Shown here piece after piece: positions 11,721-24,420 of a stretch of 64,000 nucleotides of DNA (position 1 is the first letter of the stretch; every line of letters begins with the position of its first letter). The notes beneath the pieces were generated by a model. The model had not been told where the DNA came from. It did not search any database and saw only the letters and a program-made list of their open reading frames with translations. Origin of the DNA: Rhytidiadelphus loreus (taxonomy: Eukaryota > Streptophyta > Bryopsida > Hypnales > Hylocomiaceae); contig OX344764.1 in the NCBI GenBank assembly GCA_947034895.1, positions 71,281,348-71,345,347 on the forward strand. The letters run 5' to 3'. The position numbers and the translations under genes were made by a program.

Positions 11721-13077
11721 CAAACTTTAGTAGATTTCTACATTACAACATACATTTCAAAATTTTGATATTTTTCAAATGTAGTAATATGTGTCTAAAT
11801 TTCAATCTCATATTTTTAATAATTGAAAACATCAAATTGAATTTTATATTATTTTTCAAAGAAATTCCTTTGTAAAAATCATAATAATTACAATAATTCT
11901 TAAAGTAGTATGGCATTTTCAAGTGACAAACAATATTGTGTAAATGATGTACTCCTTGAATTAACTAAGAGAAGTCCGATAGAAATAGGTCAAAAATAGT
12001 GTATTTTGAGCTTCCAAGATGCTATCTTCAAAGTGTCACAAAAATTACAATCTCAACAATTTTGAAAAACATTCAAATGGGCTCAAGGCTACAAAGCTAT
12101 GTCGGCATTATATCTTGATACGGAAGGTACCTTCCTTAGGAGATTCGACAATATCTAGCTTCAAACCAATTTCTTTGGAGAGTGTTTCCATATGAAAATG
12201 TGGTGACTGGGAATTGGGCCTCCCTAAGATAGGTACCTTCACTTAGCAATGGCCTTGGTTCGTTGGTTTTTTGTTTAGCCCCGTTTTAGTTTGCTTAGTT
12301 GCACATTTTTCTACAAGGCTTGCAACCTCTCACCCTTCTTGTTAGGTTCCCGGCTTTTGTGATTTGGTGGGCCTTTGCTTCATTGTTAATATGTGGTTGC
12401 TCATTGTTTTGGTCGCTTGTTTGGTTTTTGTAAAGTAAAAAAAAATAGAAAAAATAAATCGTTGAGGACTCATCTTTTGGTTTTGTATATTGTTTCCACT
12501 TATCAATGGAAATTGTCCATTTGTTTCAAGAAACAAACAAACCACAAACATTCAAGTGGAATAAAAAGTAGATTATTGGAGCTACATTTTCTTGGTTAAG
12601 CTAAAAACATATAAAATGAAGAAGTATGTAAAAATTCAGATTTTAACTTTCAAAATGCCCATGGGGCTTGCAATGTGCTTTAAGGATTAAGAAGATTCAA
12701 ATTTCAAAGTCTTATAATCTTGGACGGTATGAATAGTTGATCAGGAATTCAAAAATGTTACGGTGTAGTAGTTCAAGCATGGGTAACCCATGATTGATCA
12801 CGGGTGAGCACTTGTAACCTGTGATTATTGACTATATGAATTTGTACCTGTGATGCACTAATCTCGTTCAAAATTCAAATGTTTCTAAGACACACGCCCA
12901 TGTTAATCAATTCTTATCTCCATGTATATAAAATTAATGAAAACAAAAACACAAAATTGTAGATTAATTTGGCCCCTTTTTTTCATTCTTCATTTTAAAT
13001 TTCATTTGAATTTCTATTTGATTTCCATCTCCTTAAAATCATTGACAATAAGCATAATTGCATGTAATGTAATTTTA
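11721..13077. other. No gene seen, AT-rich
   Basis: Short open frames only. The sequence has poly-A/T tracts and no recognisable protein, RNA or terminal repeat. Confidence 0.45.
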
Positions 13078-13080
13078 TGA

Positions 13081-14021
13081 CACTAGAAGAAAAACACGTC
13101 CGGCACAACCAACTACTATGCAACTAGTGCCCTATGCTACTGTCATGCAACTAGTTTCCTCTCTATTTGCACCAAATCTAATGTAGTTGTTTTGTGTCAT
13201 TGTTTTACAACATTCATTCATTGTTTTAGTTGCAAAGTAGTCATTCTGTAGTTACAAAAAAAGACTAGGAAACAACTAGTGTCCTATGCAACTATTATGC
13301 AACTGTAAAATGACCATAGTTGTTTCCTAGTTGTACACTAGTTGTTTCTTAGTTGCACTCTAGTTGTTTCCTAGTTGCTTTCAAAGTTCATTCCCATTCG
13401 TGTTATATCAATTGACCCATATCAATTGTAAAGAGTACCATTAGATTGAACATATAAGACTTGTAAGTTGTTATAGTCTTATATAATGAATTCTTTTGAT
13501 AGAAATCTAAGATTTCTATAATTTGTGGGTTTCTACAATTTATAGATTTTGTATATAAGAATTTAAAAAATAATTAAAATTCAAGAAATTTTATAATCTA
13601 GGAAATTGAATTTTGAAATCTAGGAAGAAGGTAGATCTGAAATTTTGAAATCTAGGAAGAGGGTAGATTTGAAATTTTGAAATCTAGAAAAAGGTAGATT
13701 TGAAATTCAAAAATCTAAGAAAAAGGTAGTTCTGAAATTCTAAAATCTAGAAAGGAGGTAGATCTGAAAATTTGAAATCTACAAATCATTGAGATTTATA
13801 TTTTAAAATTTACAAATCTACAAGTTGCAAACAAGTTGCATACAAGGATGAAGTTCTTTGTATGGTGTCGGATGACAAAAAACCTTGCAACTAGACTGCA
13901 ACTAATGCGACTTGTCCATTGCAACTACAGACTCTACATTGTCACCTAGTTGCAAACGTCCTATGCAACTACAAAATGAGTTGCATACTGTAGTTGCAAA
14001 AACCCTCATTTTCTTCTAGTG
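13081..14021. mobile_element. Non-autonomous CACTA element, TGA target duplication
   Basis: It starts CACTAGAAGAAAAACACG and ends CTCATTTTCTTCTAGTG, with TGA immediately outside both ends (13078-13080 and 14022-14024). CACTA termini plus a 3-bp duplication define the superfamily (established knowledge). The subterminal zones are full of short direct and inverted copies of AACTAGT/TTGCAACTA-type motifs, as expected for transposase binding sites. No transposase is present. Confidence 0.85.
13605..13795. repeat. Minisatellite inside the CACTA element, about 35-bp unit
   Basis: Five or so tandem copies of a unit built on GAAATCTAGGAAGAAGGTAG with small substitutions occupy the centre of the CACTA element. 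Confidence 0.7.
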
Positions 14022-14024
14022 TGA

Positions 14025-16080
14025 GTTGTCTTCAATCCCTATAAATTGAGGTTTTGGTTGTAAGTTTGATCTCCAAAGAACGATGTTGTGCTGTGCCGTA
14101 GCACAAGAAAGCCAAGTTCCTTCTCTAAGATTGGAAAAGGTCCTAAAGTGACTTGTTTATCGTTCCCACAAAGATTTGTCACCAATTACTTGTAACCGAA
14201 AATACGGACAAGGATTACTACAACAACCCCAAGCAAAATCTACTCAAATCCGGTCAAGAGTCTAAGCTTATCTACCTTATTTTTACTAATCCTAATTCTA
14301 GCTCGTTTCTTCTAACCTTACACTACCAGGGATCTATCTTTAGTCAAAAACCGGAACTAGAAACTAGGTAGCTAATCCAACTTCCCTAGACCCTAAGGCA
14401 TTATCCTGATTTCCTGACAATCGTAACCGGAATCGAGATTAACCTCTGAACCAAGAGGGATATGCGTATTGCGATTAAGGAAGGAAGCCTAAATCCTACC
14501 CTTTGCGTTTTAAAGTGTCAAGAGTGCCACTGAGAAATAAAAAAACGACAACATACAAACACACACATAAAATATCTCAACCGGAACTCTTTCACAACTA
14601 AACCGGATTTGAACCCGGTTCAGTAGGTCACACAAAGAATCCTCAATCAAAAAGCTAATTGATACTACAACGACGGCCTACTGAGTTTGTCTAAATCTTT
14701 GGTAGAATCCGGGACGGACGAGTTAGGAAGTTCTTACCTTCCCTACGTGTTTCCGATTACTAGAGAACCTATCCACCTGAAAATTAAAGCTGTCCGGCAA
14801 ATCAACGGTTGTAACTTCAGCCTACTAGGACTATCTCCATTCACAAGAAACACGAACCAATCACACTAAGGGATCAGGAAATCGTCATCACACACAGACT
14901 CACTTAACAATCCAAAGATCCGGATAAACCTAGTATCCGGGCACACTTCCTCCCTACCTATTCCTACAACTCTACTGAATATACCCCACCGACATTACTC
15001 ATGTGAATTCATACAGCCACCAAATGTGAATCAGAAAAGCTGATTTGAATTGCACGATGCTAGGAAAACAAGGTATGAAAATGCACACTAACAACCAAAA
15101 ATCCGAATCCTAAATAGTCTACAACCCAAGGAACTTTACAGCCCAAGAGAATCAAAAGCAAAAATCCAAGGAAATGACACATGTCATTCTCCTTATCCTC
15201 CTCATCGTTGACTTCCTAATAGCCAGCCCTTTCCACAAGAAACGGATCTTAGATCCTAAAAATCCAGATCCGGTTGACCAGGTTCATCTGACCGAAAAGT
15301 AACTTGAAAGTTGCTTTCTACCTACCAAAAACTTGAGTTTTCACTAACTCCTAAATCTGCTCCTACAAATCCTCTACTTCTTCTTCCTAAAGCAACTAAT
15401 CTACTTTTGAAAACAACTAGTCTTCTTCTTCCAAAGCTGCTTTTGAAGTGCTTCCCCTAATTCGGTTGCCCCCTTTCTAGGTGGCTTCTTTCTACTGACT
15501 GAAGGTTGACTCCCACTGGTACCTTATCCTTAGATGGAGTCTGAGCCTTATCCTTTTCCTTAAATTACGTGGGAGAAATAACCTTAAGTTCCGAGTCATT
15601 TGTCGGTTCCAGTTCTTCGCATGATCCAGATTTTAACCTCAAAATGCTATCCTCCTGGTTTGAATTCTCAAGAGACTCGTCCTCCTTTGATTCATTGTTG
15701 ACAAGGTTCTCTTCCTCTAGTTTGACTTCCGGTCTGGAATCCGGACGTAGAACCTTTTCTGGTTTTAGTATCACCAAAATGCTTCTGAACCACTATTTGT
15801 GATTCTGGTTTCCGGTTAGAATGGAAAATTTAGTTTTCCTCCTTAACTATTTTATCTTACTAAGATACCCTACATTTGGCTAATCTATAATTCTAGTAAT
15901 TTTTCTAATTCTTTCTCAAAGAATAAAAAAATTTAGTTAAGATTGGATTTTTTGTCCCGGCCTAATTCTACTCTAAGTAATAAAAATCCTGTTTCTAGAT
16001 TACGACATGCTGCAAATGCAGACATTATGTAGAATATGTATATATATATACATGATTTAGATAGATTTAAATATTTGTAG
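14025..16080. other. No recognised gene
   Basis: Contains short open frames rich in Ser/Glu (for example around 15565-15802) without a recognisable domain. From about 14300 to 15800 the composition is more balanced than its surroundings and could be decayed coding DNA, but no family could be assigned. Confidence 0.4.
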
Positions 16081-16094
16081 CATTATAAAAAAGA

Positions 16095-16147
16095 TGACGT
16101 CATTTGAGGTGGCTTTAAGGTGACGCCTTCTCTCTCCGACTATATAG
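16095..16147 (+). promoter_or_regulatory. Two TGACG elements followed by a TATA box
   Basis: TGACGTCA at 16095-16102 and TGACGCC at 16121-16127 precede TATATAG at 16141-16147; the first ATG is at 16217. Paired TGACG boxes are as-1/bZIP-type sites (established knowledge). Spacing to TATA is shorter and box spacing wider than in classic as-1 promoters, so only the components, not the exact layout, match. Confidence 0.55.
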
Positions 16148-16248
16148 AGAAGGGTTTACTTGAAAGCTTCATCTCATTTGATATTCTTCTTCTTTGTGTT
16201 TTATTTAGATTATACTATGTCGAATTGGAGGGTTTTTCTTAACCTTAA

Positions 16249-16674
16249 GATGAAGAATCTCAACCAGAGCATGAGTTTGAATTTTCTTTATCGCAACTAT
16301 TGGATCAACCACAACTACCACTGAATCTTTCATTGCTACATGGGCGACCAAAAGATGAAGCTAAGCTATCTCAACCACTGAAACAACCTTGCGTGGAGAA
16401 ACGATGGCATGGTAACCTTCAACGTGACGTTCAGACATTGGTGATTTTATTGCAAGTTAGATGTGTTGAATCCGACAATCGTGAAGTGACATTTAAAGGA
16501 TGTTTTGAAGACTTAAATGACGAGCAGTACTATTGCATGGTGAAGCCTATCGAAGGGAGTGGTGGTCATCAACAATTGTTGGAAGGGACAGTTATTCCTT
16601 TAACCAAGGTAGATCGTGTCGATTACGTTGTTGTTATCATTAAACGCATCCTCAAATTTTTGCAGATGGAGTGA
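16249..16674 (+). CDS. Unrecognised small protein, possibly frameshifted at its start
   Basis: The open frame from 16249 begins acidic (DEESQPEHEFEF), then gives a segment with QTLVILLQVRCVES, VTFKGCFEDLNDEQYYCMVKP and a hydrophobic C-terminus (VDYVVVIIKRILKFLQ). There is no ATG in this frame near the start, but an ATG at 16217 in another frame gives MSNWRVFLNL right before it; a 1-nt shift near 16245 would join the two into about 150 aa. The gene follows a TATA promoter with TGACG boxes and has no introns visible. No family was recognised; an old inserted element or virus-derived gene is possible but unproven. Confidence 0.4.
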   Translation, partial: DEESQPEHEFEFSLSQLLDQPQLPLNLSLLHGRPKDEAKLSQPLKQPCVEKRWHGNLQRDVQTLVILLQVRCVESDNREVTFKGCFEDLNDEQYYCMVKPIEGSGGHQQLLEGTVIPLTKVDRVDYVVVIIKRILKFLQME

Positions 16675-17139
16675 CATTTCGATTGGAGCTCTAGTTTTTT
16701 ACCTCTATTAGATATAAGTTGGGTTTTAGTTCTTCATTCCATAGTTGAAGTGATTTATTACAATAAATTTCTGTTTGTGAAGTAGTATGAGGGAAATATT
16801 CAAATAGTTTATCTTCTAAGTGAACTTGAAGTAAATTTCCTTCAAAGTTAAAGATAAAGAAATAGTTGTGGGGCCAAATAAGTGCTCAATTATTCATGTT
16901 GTAGTTTTGGGAGTGAGTTAGGAGCTGACCCCACTTATTTGTGTGGTTAGAGTGAAGATAAGGTGGAGAAAAGGTGAACACTATTCATCTTCTCTCCCGT
17001 TGTGAGTTTAAGGAGGACCCAAATATTTAGAGAGACATTGTGTTGTGAGTTTGAAGAATTTTGAAATGAAATTTAGAGAAATTGTGTATCATGGTGTTTA
17101 GTTTCTAAATTGTTCTCACTTGCTTGATTTAGAGTTGTG

Positions 17140-17510
17140 AATCAAAAGCTGTGCTAGTTTGAGTGGAGGGAGGTTTGTTGCCTTTGAAATTAAAAGGCAG
17201 AGATTTTGACCGGCCATAAAGGACGGACAGGTTCTTAGTTTGCAAAGAGATTTAGAAGAAGTGTAGGAAATTGTATTAGCTTTGTATAAAGATATCAATC
17301 ATTCTATTTGGAGTTTGTATGAGTGAGTTGTGAGTGTGGAGGTAAAGGAAGGTCTGCTGCCCTTCTTTTCTTAAGGCCAAAACTTTTGACGGCCATAGAA
17401 GTTGGACAGAGTTTTAGAATTGTTTAAAACTTGAGGAAGAAATAGAAGTAGAAGTTTGTGTTAGATTTTCAAAAAGATATCACTCACATCATTTGGAACT
17501 ATAGAACAAT
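17140..17510. repeat. Diverged tandem duplication of about 170 bp
   Basis: 17165-17330 and 17340-17510 share an order of blocks: a GGAGG-GTTTGTTGCC/TCTGCTGCC start, a CGGCCATA-GGACAG core and an AAGATATCA-TCATTTGGA end. No coding content is evident. The surrounding 16.7-17.9 kb looks like a repeat-derived noncoding region. Confidence 0.45.
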
Positions 17511-17879
17511 GGTGGCACTGAAACAAAGTCCAGCTTGAGAATTGAAGTTTGAAGTTGGAGTTTGAAGGAGGTATTGAAGACTTGTGTGTGTAGCTTGTGA
17601 CTTTGTAAATTTTGTTGTTGCGGGTGGTTTGGGTTACACCAATGTTAACCTCATTTTGTATTGTGGATGCGACAAAGTGGGGTTAATTGACCACATAATT
17701 GAGACTTTTATGTTGTTCCCACTGGTGAGGCAAGTTTGCTGGTTACCGTAGGTTTGAAATTTAGGATCCAATTCCTCGGACGGTTCAGCTCGTGGTTTGG
17801 CCGTCCCGTTTTACACGTCCAAAGCCCGTGGTTTCTTATCACCCTATCTTAACCCTTGGCCTATTTAGAAACACTATAG

Positions 17880-19930
17880 GATAGGACAACGAATAGTAAT
17901 TTGAAGACTCGAAGATTCGAAGATTCTATAAGTCACGAATTCATTTATCTATATCATTTTATGGCTTCTTTCATTCCCGAGCCATTTCTAATTGTAGCCA
18001 AAATCCTTGTGATTTTCCGAGGCAAACGCTCTTAATACGACAACGGTCAAAACATTAGAGAAAATTTGTGATCTCAAGAGGGTCGCTACACTCTTGACTA
18101 GTTCTCCCAAAAGTTCAAATAAAAAATTATTTATCTGAAAAAAAAATATTAATGTTTATTTTAAAGATCAAAATTTGATGTAGCACTTGTTCATCTAGCC
18201 ATGGCCCTATAGAGGGAAGGCAAATTATTATTTTTTATTAAAGTTATTATTTCCTCTACTAGGACAAAATTTATTGTCAAAATTTTAATGACTCTTCATA
18301 GCACAAAAAATAATTTCTTCTTCTTACCCAAAAACATATGTAGAATAAAATAAAATGATTTGTTGTAGAAAAATTTAATATGAACCACTTGTATTTTACT
18401 ATTTGAAGTAACTTTTTGAAGTTTTCACCATGTACGTTGTTTGATGATTTGATTGTTCACCATTGTCTTTTGAAAATAAAAAAACCATTAGTTGAAAATT
18501 ATACACAAGATGTAGCTTGCCAATGAAGGGATGGCATTAACTCTCAAAGGATGTTGAGAACCAGAAGTGTCTAATAGATGACTTCATTGTTCATTGTCAA
18601 ATCAAGGAATGCGCTTATTGGTCTAGTAATAGGAGTAGTTTTGTGGCTAACTTTGTCATGAGGGCCAGCATCCTTCAAGGGTTAAAGAACTACAACAAAA
18701 ATATCAATCAATGAACAAATAAACCCAAGGCCACTAGAGCCTCCCGAAAAATGCAATGAAAAGGCTTTAGGAGTTAATTGCTCATTTCTTCCTTGACAAA
18801 TGAGATTAACCCATAATCAACGTTGCGACTGTTTTTTAGCTGATGAATGACAAAGAATCTTTCTATATGGAACAAAAGTGCAACTATTCATTACCAAAGC
18901 ATTACTACAACAAAGGCTCAGTGCTATTATAAATACATTCACAAATCTTTGTAACACCGTCCTCAAGCATCGATTGACAATCATTATGGAGATGAAAAAT
19001 TTGATTGGTGAGTTTGCTTACAAGAAAATTGACAAGGTTGAGTCAAATATCTAGAAATCACTTGTATGTTGGGGAAAGTTCAAAATGTGCATTTTGTACA
19101 TGGTGTAGAATTCAACCAAGAGGCAGATTGCAAATTGTCTTTGCCAAAGTCAAGTGTGAGAAAAAAAGCACATTAGATGAGATCTGGGGGATTGAATGGC
19201 CCTTTTTGGCTTGTTCCCAGCTCCGCTCCCTAATGCCTCAATACCTCATTGAATTCCGATGTCAAAAAGAAAAATTCAAAAAATCTCAAAGAAAAATTCA
19301 ACTTCTTATAATGAAAAACGAAGTTAAATTTTTTTTAAAGTGACATTGTAATTGCTGTGCCACATTAGCGCAACTTGCAAACTACAATTTTGGCCAATTT
19401 TGGTTGGTTCCCAGGTTGGAAACTTACAACCCTCCAAAGTAGGAAAAAAACATCTCATGCTATGTCAAATGAGAAGATATAAAAGGTACCAAATCTAATT
19501 AAGATGAATTGTGCTCTAAAGTCTAAATAGAATATAAGCCGCCAAATCCTCTAAACTATGCAATTATTCAGGAGCAAACTTGAAAGTTCCTCTTCACTCT
19601 AGCAAGTAATTATATTCACAAATAAAATCTCTCTTGATGTGTTTAATTGCAATAATGTAAACACAACAATTCATTATTTGCTTTCTATACCACATTCCAT
19701 GCCAACTAACCAACTACAAGTTGCGTGAACCAAAACAAAATGCAAGTCAAAGAATCCAAGCCTCAAAACAAGCTTCAAACCTGAAATTTGGACAAGAATT
19801 GCTGAAAGTATTCCATGAGGAAATGATATTCAACCACTTGTTACAACAGGTTTGCTTATATAACAATGCAAATTCCTCCTACCATCAAAAATAGCCTCCA
19901 AAGCTACTAGAACTACATTCTTCTATCAAA
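17880..19930. other. No recognised gene
   Basis: AT-rich sequence with one open frame (19005-19343) that has a CxxC-like FCTWC stretch but no identifiable family. Nothing with splice or repeat structure stands out. Confidence 0.4.
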
Positions 19931-19937
19931 CTACTTA

Positions 19938-20491
19938 CTACTTACGCGATTTGAGTAAATCATTGGCCCAGTCCTTTAGCTCCTTTGCCTTTAGTTTGAC
20001 TGTATTGCGAATATCTTGGAGAAGGAGTTCATGAGTATCTAGCCTACGTCCAATCCCTTCCAATTTCCCTTCCACTTTTAAAACTACCGGCTCGATTTTC
20101 TCTTCCAATTTCAAAACTACCGGCTCGATTTTCCCTTCCACTTTCAAAACTACCGCCTCAATTTTCCCTTCCAATTTCCTTTTTGACGCCTTGATTTTTT
20201 CTAACAGATGGCCTTCCACCCCTACAATTTGTTTCTCCATTGCCCGTTGGGTTCCTCCAATAAACAAAGAAGCCGCTCCAAAATCAATACCAAATGATTT
20301 CACCAATTTACCGTAATAGGGCTGAAACAAACACAACAAACTGTAAGGACCCTCAGAACAACCCTAACACTCTCTCAAACTAACCTTAAGTTTTATAAAT
20401 AAAAATGGAAACCTCACCTGTATGGTCACAAAAATATCTGTGATTGGCTTCATCCTAGCAATAGTAGTAGCGTTGTTGTAGGAATTGCTGT
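19938..20491 (-). CDS. Coiled-coil protein with KIEPVVLK repeats, last two exons
   Basis: Two exons are supported on the minus strand: 20491-20418 and 20321-19938. The donor is ACAG then GTGAGG and the acceptor is TTTGTTTCAG; the join is in phase 0. The joined product reads SNSYNNATTIARMKPITDIF, VTIQ-PYYGKLVKSFGIDFG, AASLFIGGTQRAMEKQI and then a lysine/glutamate-rich helix with three or four near-copies of GKIEPVVLKLE, ending LKDWANDLLKSRK and a stop. Phase requires at least one further upstream exon, which was not located. The repeats suggest an amphipathic coiled-coil tail. I do not recognise the family, so no function is assigned. Confidence 0.5.
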
Positions 20492-20499
20492 CTATTCGT

Positions 20500-22700
20500 A
20501 AAAAAGAACGGGGCTCTTAGATGTGGTAAAAGTTTGTGAAAAGAAAAAAAATATCAAGACCTAAAAAACCCTAATCCCACACCCAAATCAACCACAAATT
20601 CCAAAAGAAACTAGTCTCAACAAACTAACCCTAACTCAACTTTGAATCTCAACCCTCAAACCCTATTGGATGTAGTAGCACTTAAAGACCTCTCAAGTTT
20701 GCCTACTACACCTTCTTAAGCTCAAAAGTACAACTCTCACAAGAATACTAAATAAGAAGACAACTCAGTTACAAAAAAAAAATACAACATACAATCGTTA
20801 CAACAATCAAAATATATCTAAGCAAAAAGTAATCTCAAGTTTTGTGCTTGAAAAACACCAAGAATACAAGAGTGCTCCAAAAATATCACAAGGCTACAAA
20901 CAATATGAAACAAAATGTCCAACCCAATTCCTAAACCCTTCACAATTTATATCTATGTCTTCACTATCCTCCTTTATATATTGTTTTGTAGCCTATTAAA
21001 TAGAATAAAGTAAAGTAAAAGCTAACTTTAAGATAATTGCCAATCAATCTTTGAGTTAACTAACCCACAATTATAGAACTAATCCAAAAATATATAGATG
21101 TTTACTTACAACTAGTAGACAACCTACATCATGATAGTGTCATCCACCGCAACACTAGAAAGTCGGCGGATTACAATTCCTACACAACCTCTACGTAATT
21201 TAGCCATAGTGCGGCAAGCAACAAACAATTTGGAACAATAAGTAACGAGGAAAGCCAACTCACCACTACCATGTGTCCGATTTTGAATCCCCCGCCCAAG
21301 ACTTAAGAACGATCCAGTCCATTCCAAAATTAGGAGTTCATTAGCTTGAGAGTGACTCACAACAAAAAGATTATAATGGAAAAGGGTGGGTGTGGGCTTT
21401 TTATTCCCACCCTTGGAATAAAATGTACACAACCAAGTTCTTTTGTATGTTGTTGATGAAATCTAGCAGGTGTCTAAACGTATAATCCAATTATAGCTTC
21501 CAAGCAATGAATTTTTTTGTTTTCCTACTAAATTTTTCACTTATAATTGCTTTTTAAAATCTACAAGGTATTAGTATTTTCAGCTTGTTTTGACTATAAA
21601 AGTCTCTCAGGAAAGTCCAAACTAAGGTCCAGTGTTAGTTAATGAAGAAAATAAGTGAAATAATGTAATGTGTGGGGCTTATTTTTCCTTTCCAAAATGA
21701 TAAAAAAATCCAAATTCGACCGAATTCCCTAATGGATAACAACGGATGAAGTTTGACTCTTCAAACTAACCTCTAAAACTCCATCCATCAATTGCAAGCG
21801 TTCTAGCTATCGAATTTGAATGAGAATTTTTTGGTTAATTTCTAATTTTTGTGTTCTATCTTAGTTCTGACTTTGACTTAAGTGGGTCAACACTAGTTGA
21901 TTCTCATCCAAATCTACTCTACTTTTGTTGAAAACTTCATTCTACTCTAAGTTTTTCAATTTTTATCCAATTTTAAAGGTAAATTAGTTTTGGAATCTTG
22001 AAAATATTCTCTTCAAGATTCTACCTCTAACTTATTCCTTGTAAATCTTTTTGACCTACTTAATAAATTCATAACTGTGTCTTACTACTTGGATAATTGG
22101 AGTTTTACTTCTACTTTTGAGGGTTAAGTGATTTAATCTTTTGACATTCTACTTGACTTCTTTAAAGGATAAAACTTTTTATTTTTGTCTTTTTTAGTAA
22201 ATGTTATTTAGGGGTGAATTTTGACCATTGACCAGTTAATAAAAATTATTCTGTAATGCTTTTTCACCTTGAATTTCAAAGTTACTTCTATTTTTTCTTT
22301 GGATTCTAATATTCCTAAAAGATTCCTAAAAGATTCCTAAATGATTCTTTTTAATAACTTTCTACTTTTTCATTTACTTTCACTATTACTTTTAGTTTAA
22401 GGATAGATTTTGGTAAATTCTTTTGAATTATGGTGGTAACTATTGATAATTTTATAACTACTTTTAAACTTCCTACTTGATTTTCTAATTTTCTATAAGT
22501 AATTCTAATTTTATTTTAGAATTCCGATGTTAACTTTTAACCTAATAATTATGGTAAAAATGCAAGAAATTTTGGATTAAACTTCAATTATTGACCTCCA
22601 TATTGACGCCATCATTGTTGAATAATGTCACCAAATTGTCCATGGCGCACTCCAACTCCATCTTCAATGTTTAGTATTTTGATGTTTGTTTTTTTGTAAA
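20500..22700. other. No assigned gene; LTR end fragment inside
   Basis: From 21391 (TGTGGGCTTTTTATTCCCACC) to about 21520 the sequence matches the left end of the 43061-47289 element: CCCACCCTTGG, the ACACAACCAAGTTC block, GGTGTCTAAACGT and CTTCCAAGCAATG. The rest, including a minus-strand open frame at 21124-21432, shows no recognised domain. Confidence 0.4.
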
Positions 22701-22707
22701 GTTTATA

Positions 22708-23252
22708 AGGTAAACCAGCCCATGACAGGCAAACCACCCATGACAAACACCTACTGACCCCCCCCATTACAGTCATTTATCAATCTATGAGAGACTTTTT
22801 CTGAAAAATGGGGTTAAGACTGCATTGGGCTGATTTGTAGTTGTTATCAAAGCCTTGGGGTACAGTCATGAAGTTATTAGTAATTGTCATGGACACTTAT
22901 ACCAATCTAGTCTAAATTGGTAGTAAAAAATAGTTTTTTTTATTTCTTAATGTCATGTCCATGTTAGAAAGTCTTGTAGCCATCTTAGAAAATGCTATGA
23001 CTGTTTTAGGAGGGAAGATGACCATCATGGAAACACTTTTTTGCTGATTTGGGGTAGTCTACAGGCTGTTTTCGGCTTACTGGACAGTACACTTCAAAAA
23101 TTCACAAAAAATTCATATTTTGTCCAAAAATTAAAATTTCAGTTGCTTTCTTCATTTCTCACATGTGTCTTTGTATGAAAAAAAATTTGATTATTCTTGC
23201 TAATGGCAACAGACCACATCAGGCAATCTGCCTGTCATAGGCTGGTTTACCT
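22708..23252. mobile_element. TA-flanked TIR element (mariner/Stowaway-like)
   Basis: The ends AGGTAAACCAGCCCATGACA and the inverted TGTCATAGGCTGGTTTACCT are near-perfect over about 22 bp, with TA outside on both sides (22706-22707, 23253-23254). A TA duplication suggests the Tc1/mariner class, though the TIR sequence is not the classic Stowaway one. No transposase is present. Confidence 0.6.
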
Positions 23253-24172
23253 TAATGGGATTGGAGAATTTCCAAACTTCTTCTTTTCAAGGGCTCTTTT
23301 TTCTTTTCTTTCTATTTCTTTCAATTTTTTTCTTTTCTTTTGTAGATATCTTTTGGGAATAAAATCCTATCAAATCTAACACTAAATACTTGGCTAAATA
23401 TCTTAGAATCAAAAAGAGACTTAGGTCAAAGCTTGTTTCACTTCTGATGATGAATAACTAATTCTAGAATCTTCTCAAAGGTCAACTATTCCTTCTTTTT
23501 GTTTTTTCTATTTGTCCTATAAGAAGAATCCAACCTTGTTTGATGGGAAAATATTCTCTATTGGAATTGGCACGTGCAAATTGAAATCCTCTCTTCACTT
23601 GAGTTTTATACTTGAGTACTTGTCTCCTTCACTTGGGCTTTGTTTCATGAATTTTGTTGTTTGGAATTGCAACTTTTGCTTCCTAATACGAAGCAATGAC
23701 TTGTCAAGTATGTGCACAAATGGAGAGATTTAATTGAAAGAGTATGCCAACTTATAACACACCTTCAACAATACCTCTGTAAGACCTAAATACACTTTGT
23801 TAATTCCAAATTGCAAGAGTATTTATGAGTTTTTGAACCCTCAATCCTTAAACATAGCATGTGCCTTGTTGGACATACTACCCTTGATCCTCCCTACTTA
23901 CTACATGCTCTCAGTCACTTTAGGTTGACTTTCTAATCTGGAATTTCAAACCTCACCTTTTTACTCACTTTGTGATGATCACCCTCTATTATTTAATAAT
24001 TCTAAATTTTAGAAAGATCCTAGCCTCTTAATCTCTTGAGGCTTTTCTAATCTTTGATTCAAACACTAAATTGAAAATAAACTATCAGTCTTTGGAAATA
24101 AAGCTTTTAGTCTTTGGAAATTGAATTCCAAAACAACGTATTAAAAGTGAAAATGGAGACTTTGAGGATATC

Positions 24173-24420
24173 TGTGCTTATTTACCCACCCTTGGTAAAT
24201 CGGCAAACACAACCAGGTTGTAGTTTTATGGTAGATTTCTATTCTAGTGGGTGTCTAAGCGTCATTCCATTGTGCCTTCCAAGAAATGGATCTTTTGCTA
24301 ATTTTCTAAATGGGTCTTTCTATTTGTGGTTCTGGACGACTCCTAAGCTAACTGTCATGCTATGTTATGTTTCAATGTTCCATGCTTCTAAAGTTTACTC
24401 TATCATCCTAGAGTGAAAGC
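24173..24420 (-). mobile_element. Left-end fragment of the LTR family
   Basis: It begins TGTGCTTATTTACCCACCC and follows the start of 43061-47289 through the CACAACCAGGTT block, the GGGTGTCTAAGCGT block and CCTTCCAAGAAATGGATC. Homology fades to the right. Confidence 0.5.

Noticed and set aside
21124..21432. 102-aa minus-strand frame as upstream exon of the coiled-coil gene at 19938-20491
   Set aside because: Its 5' part is LTR-fragment sequence and no donor in the right phase could be matched.
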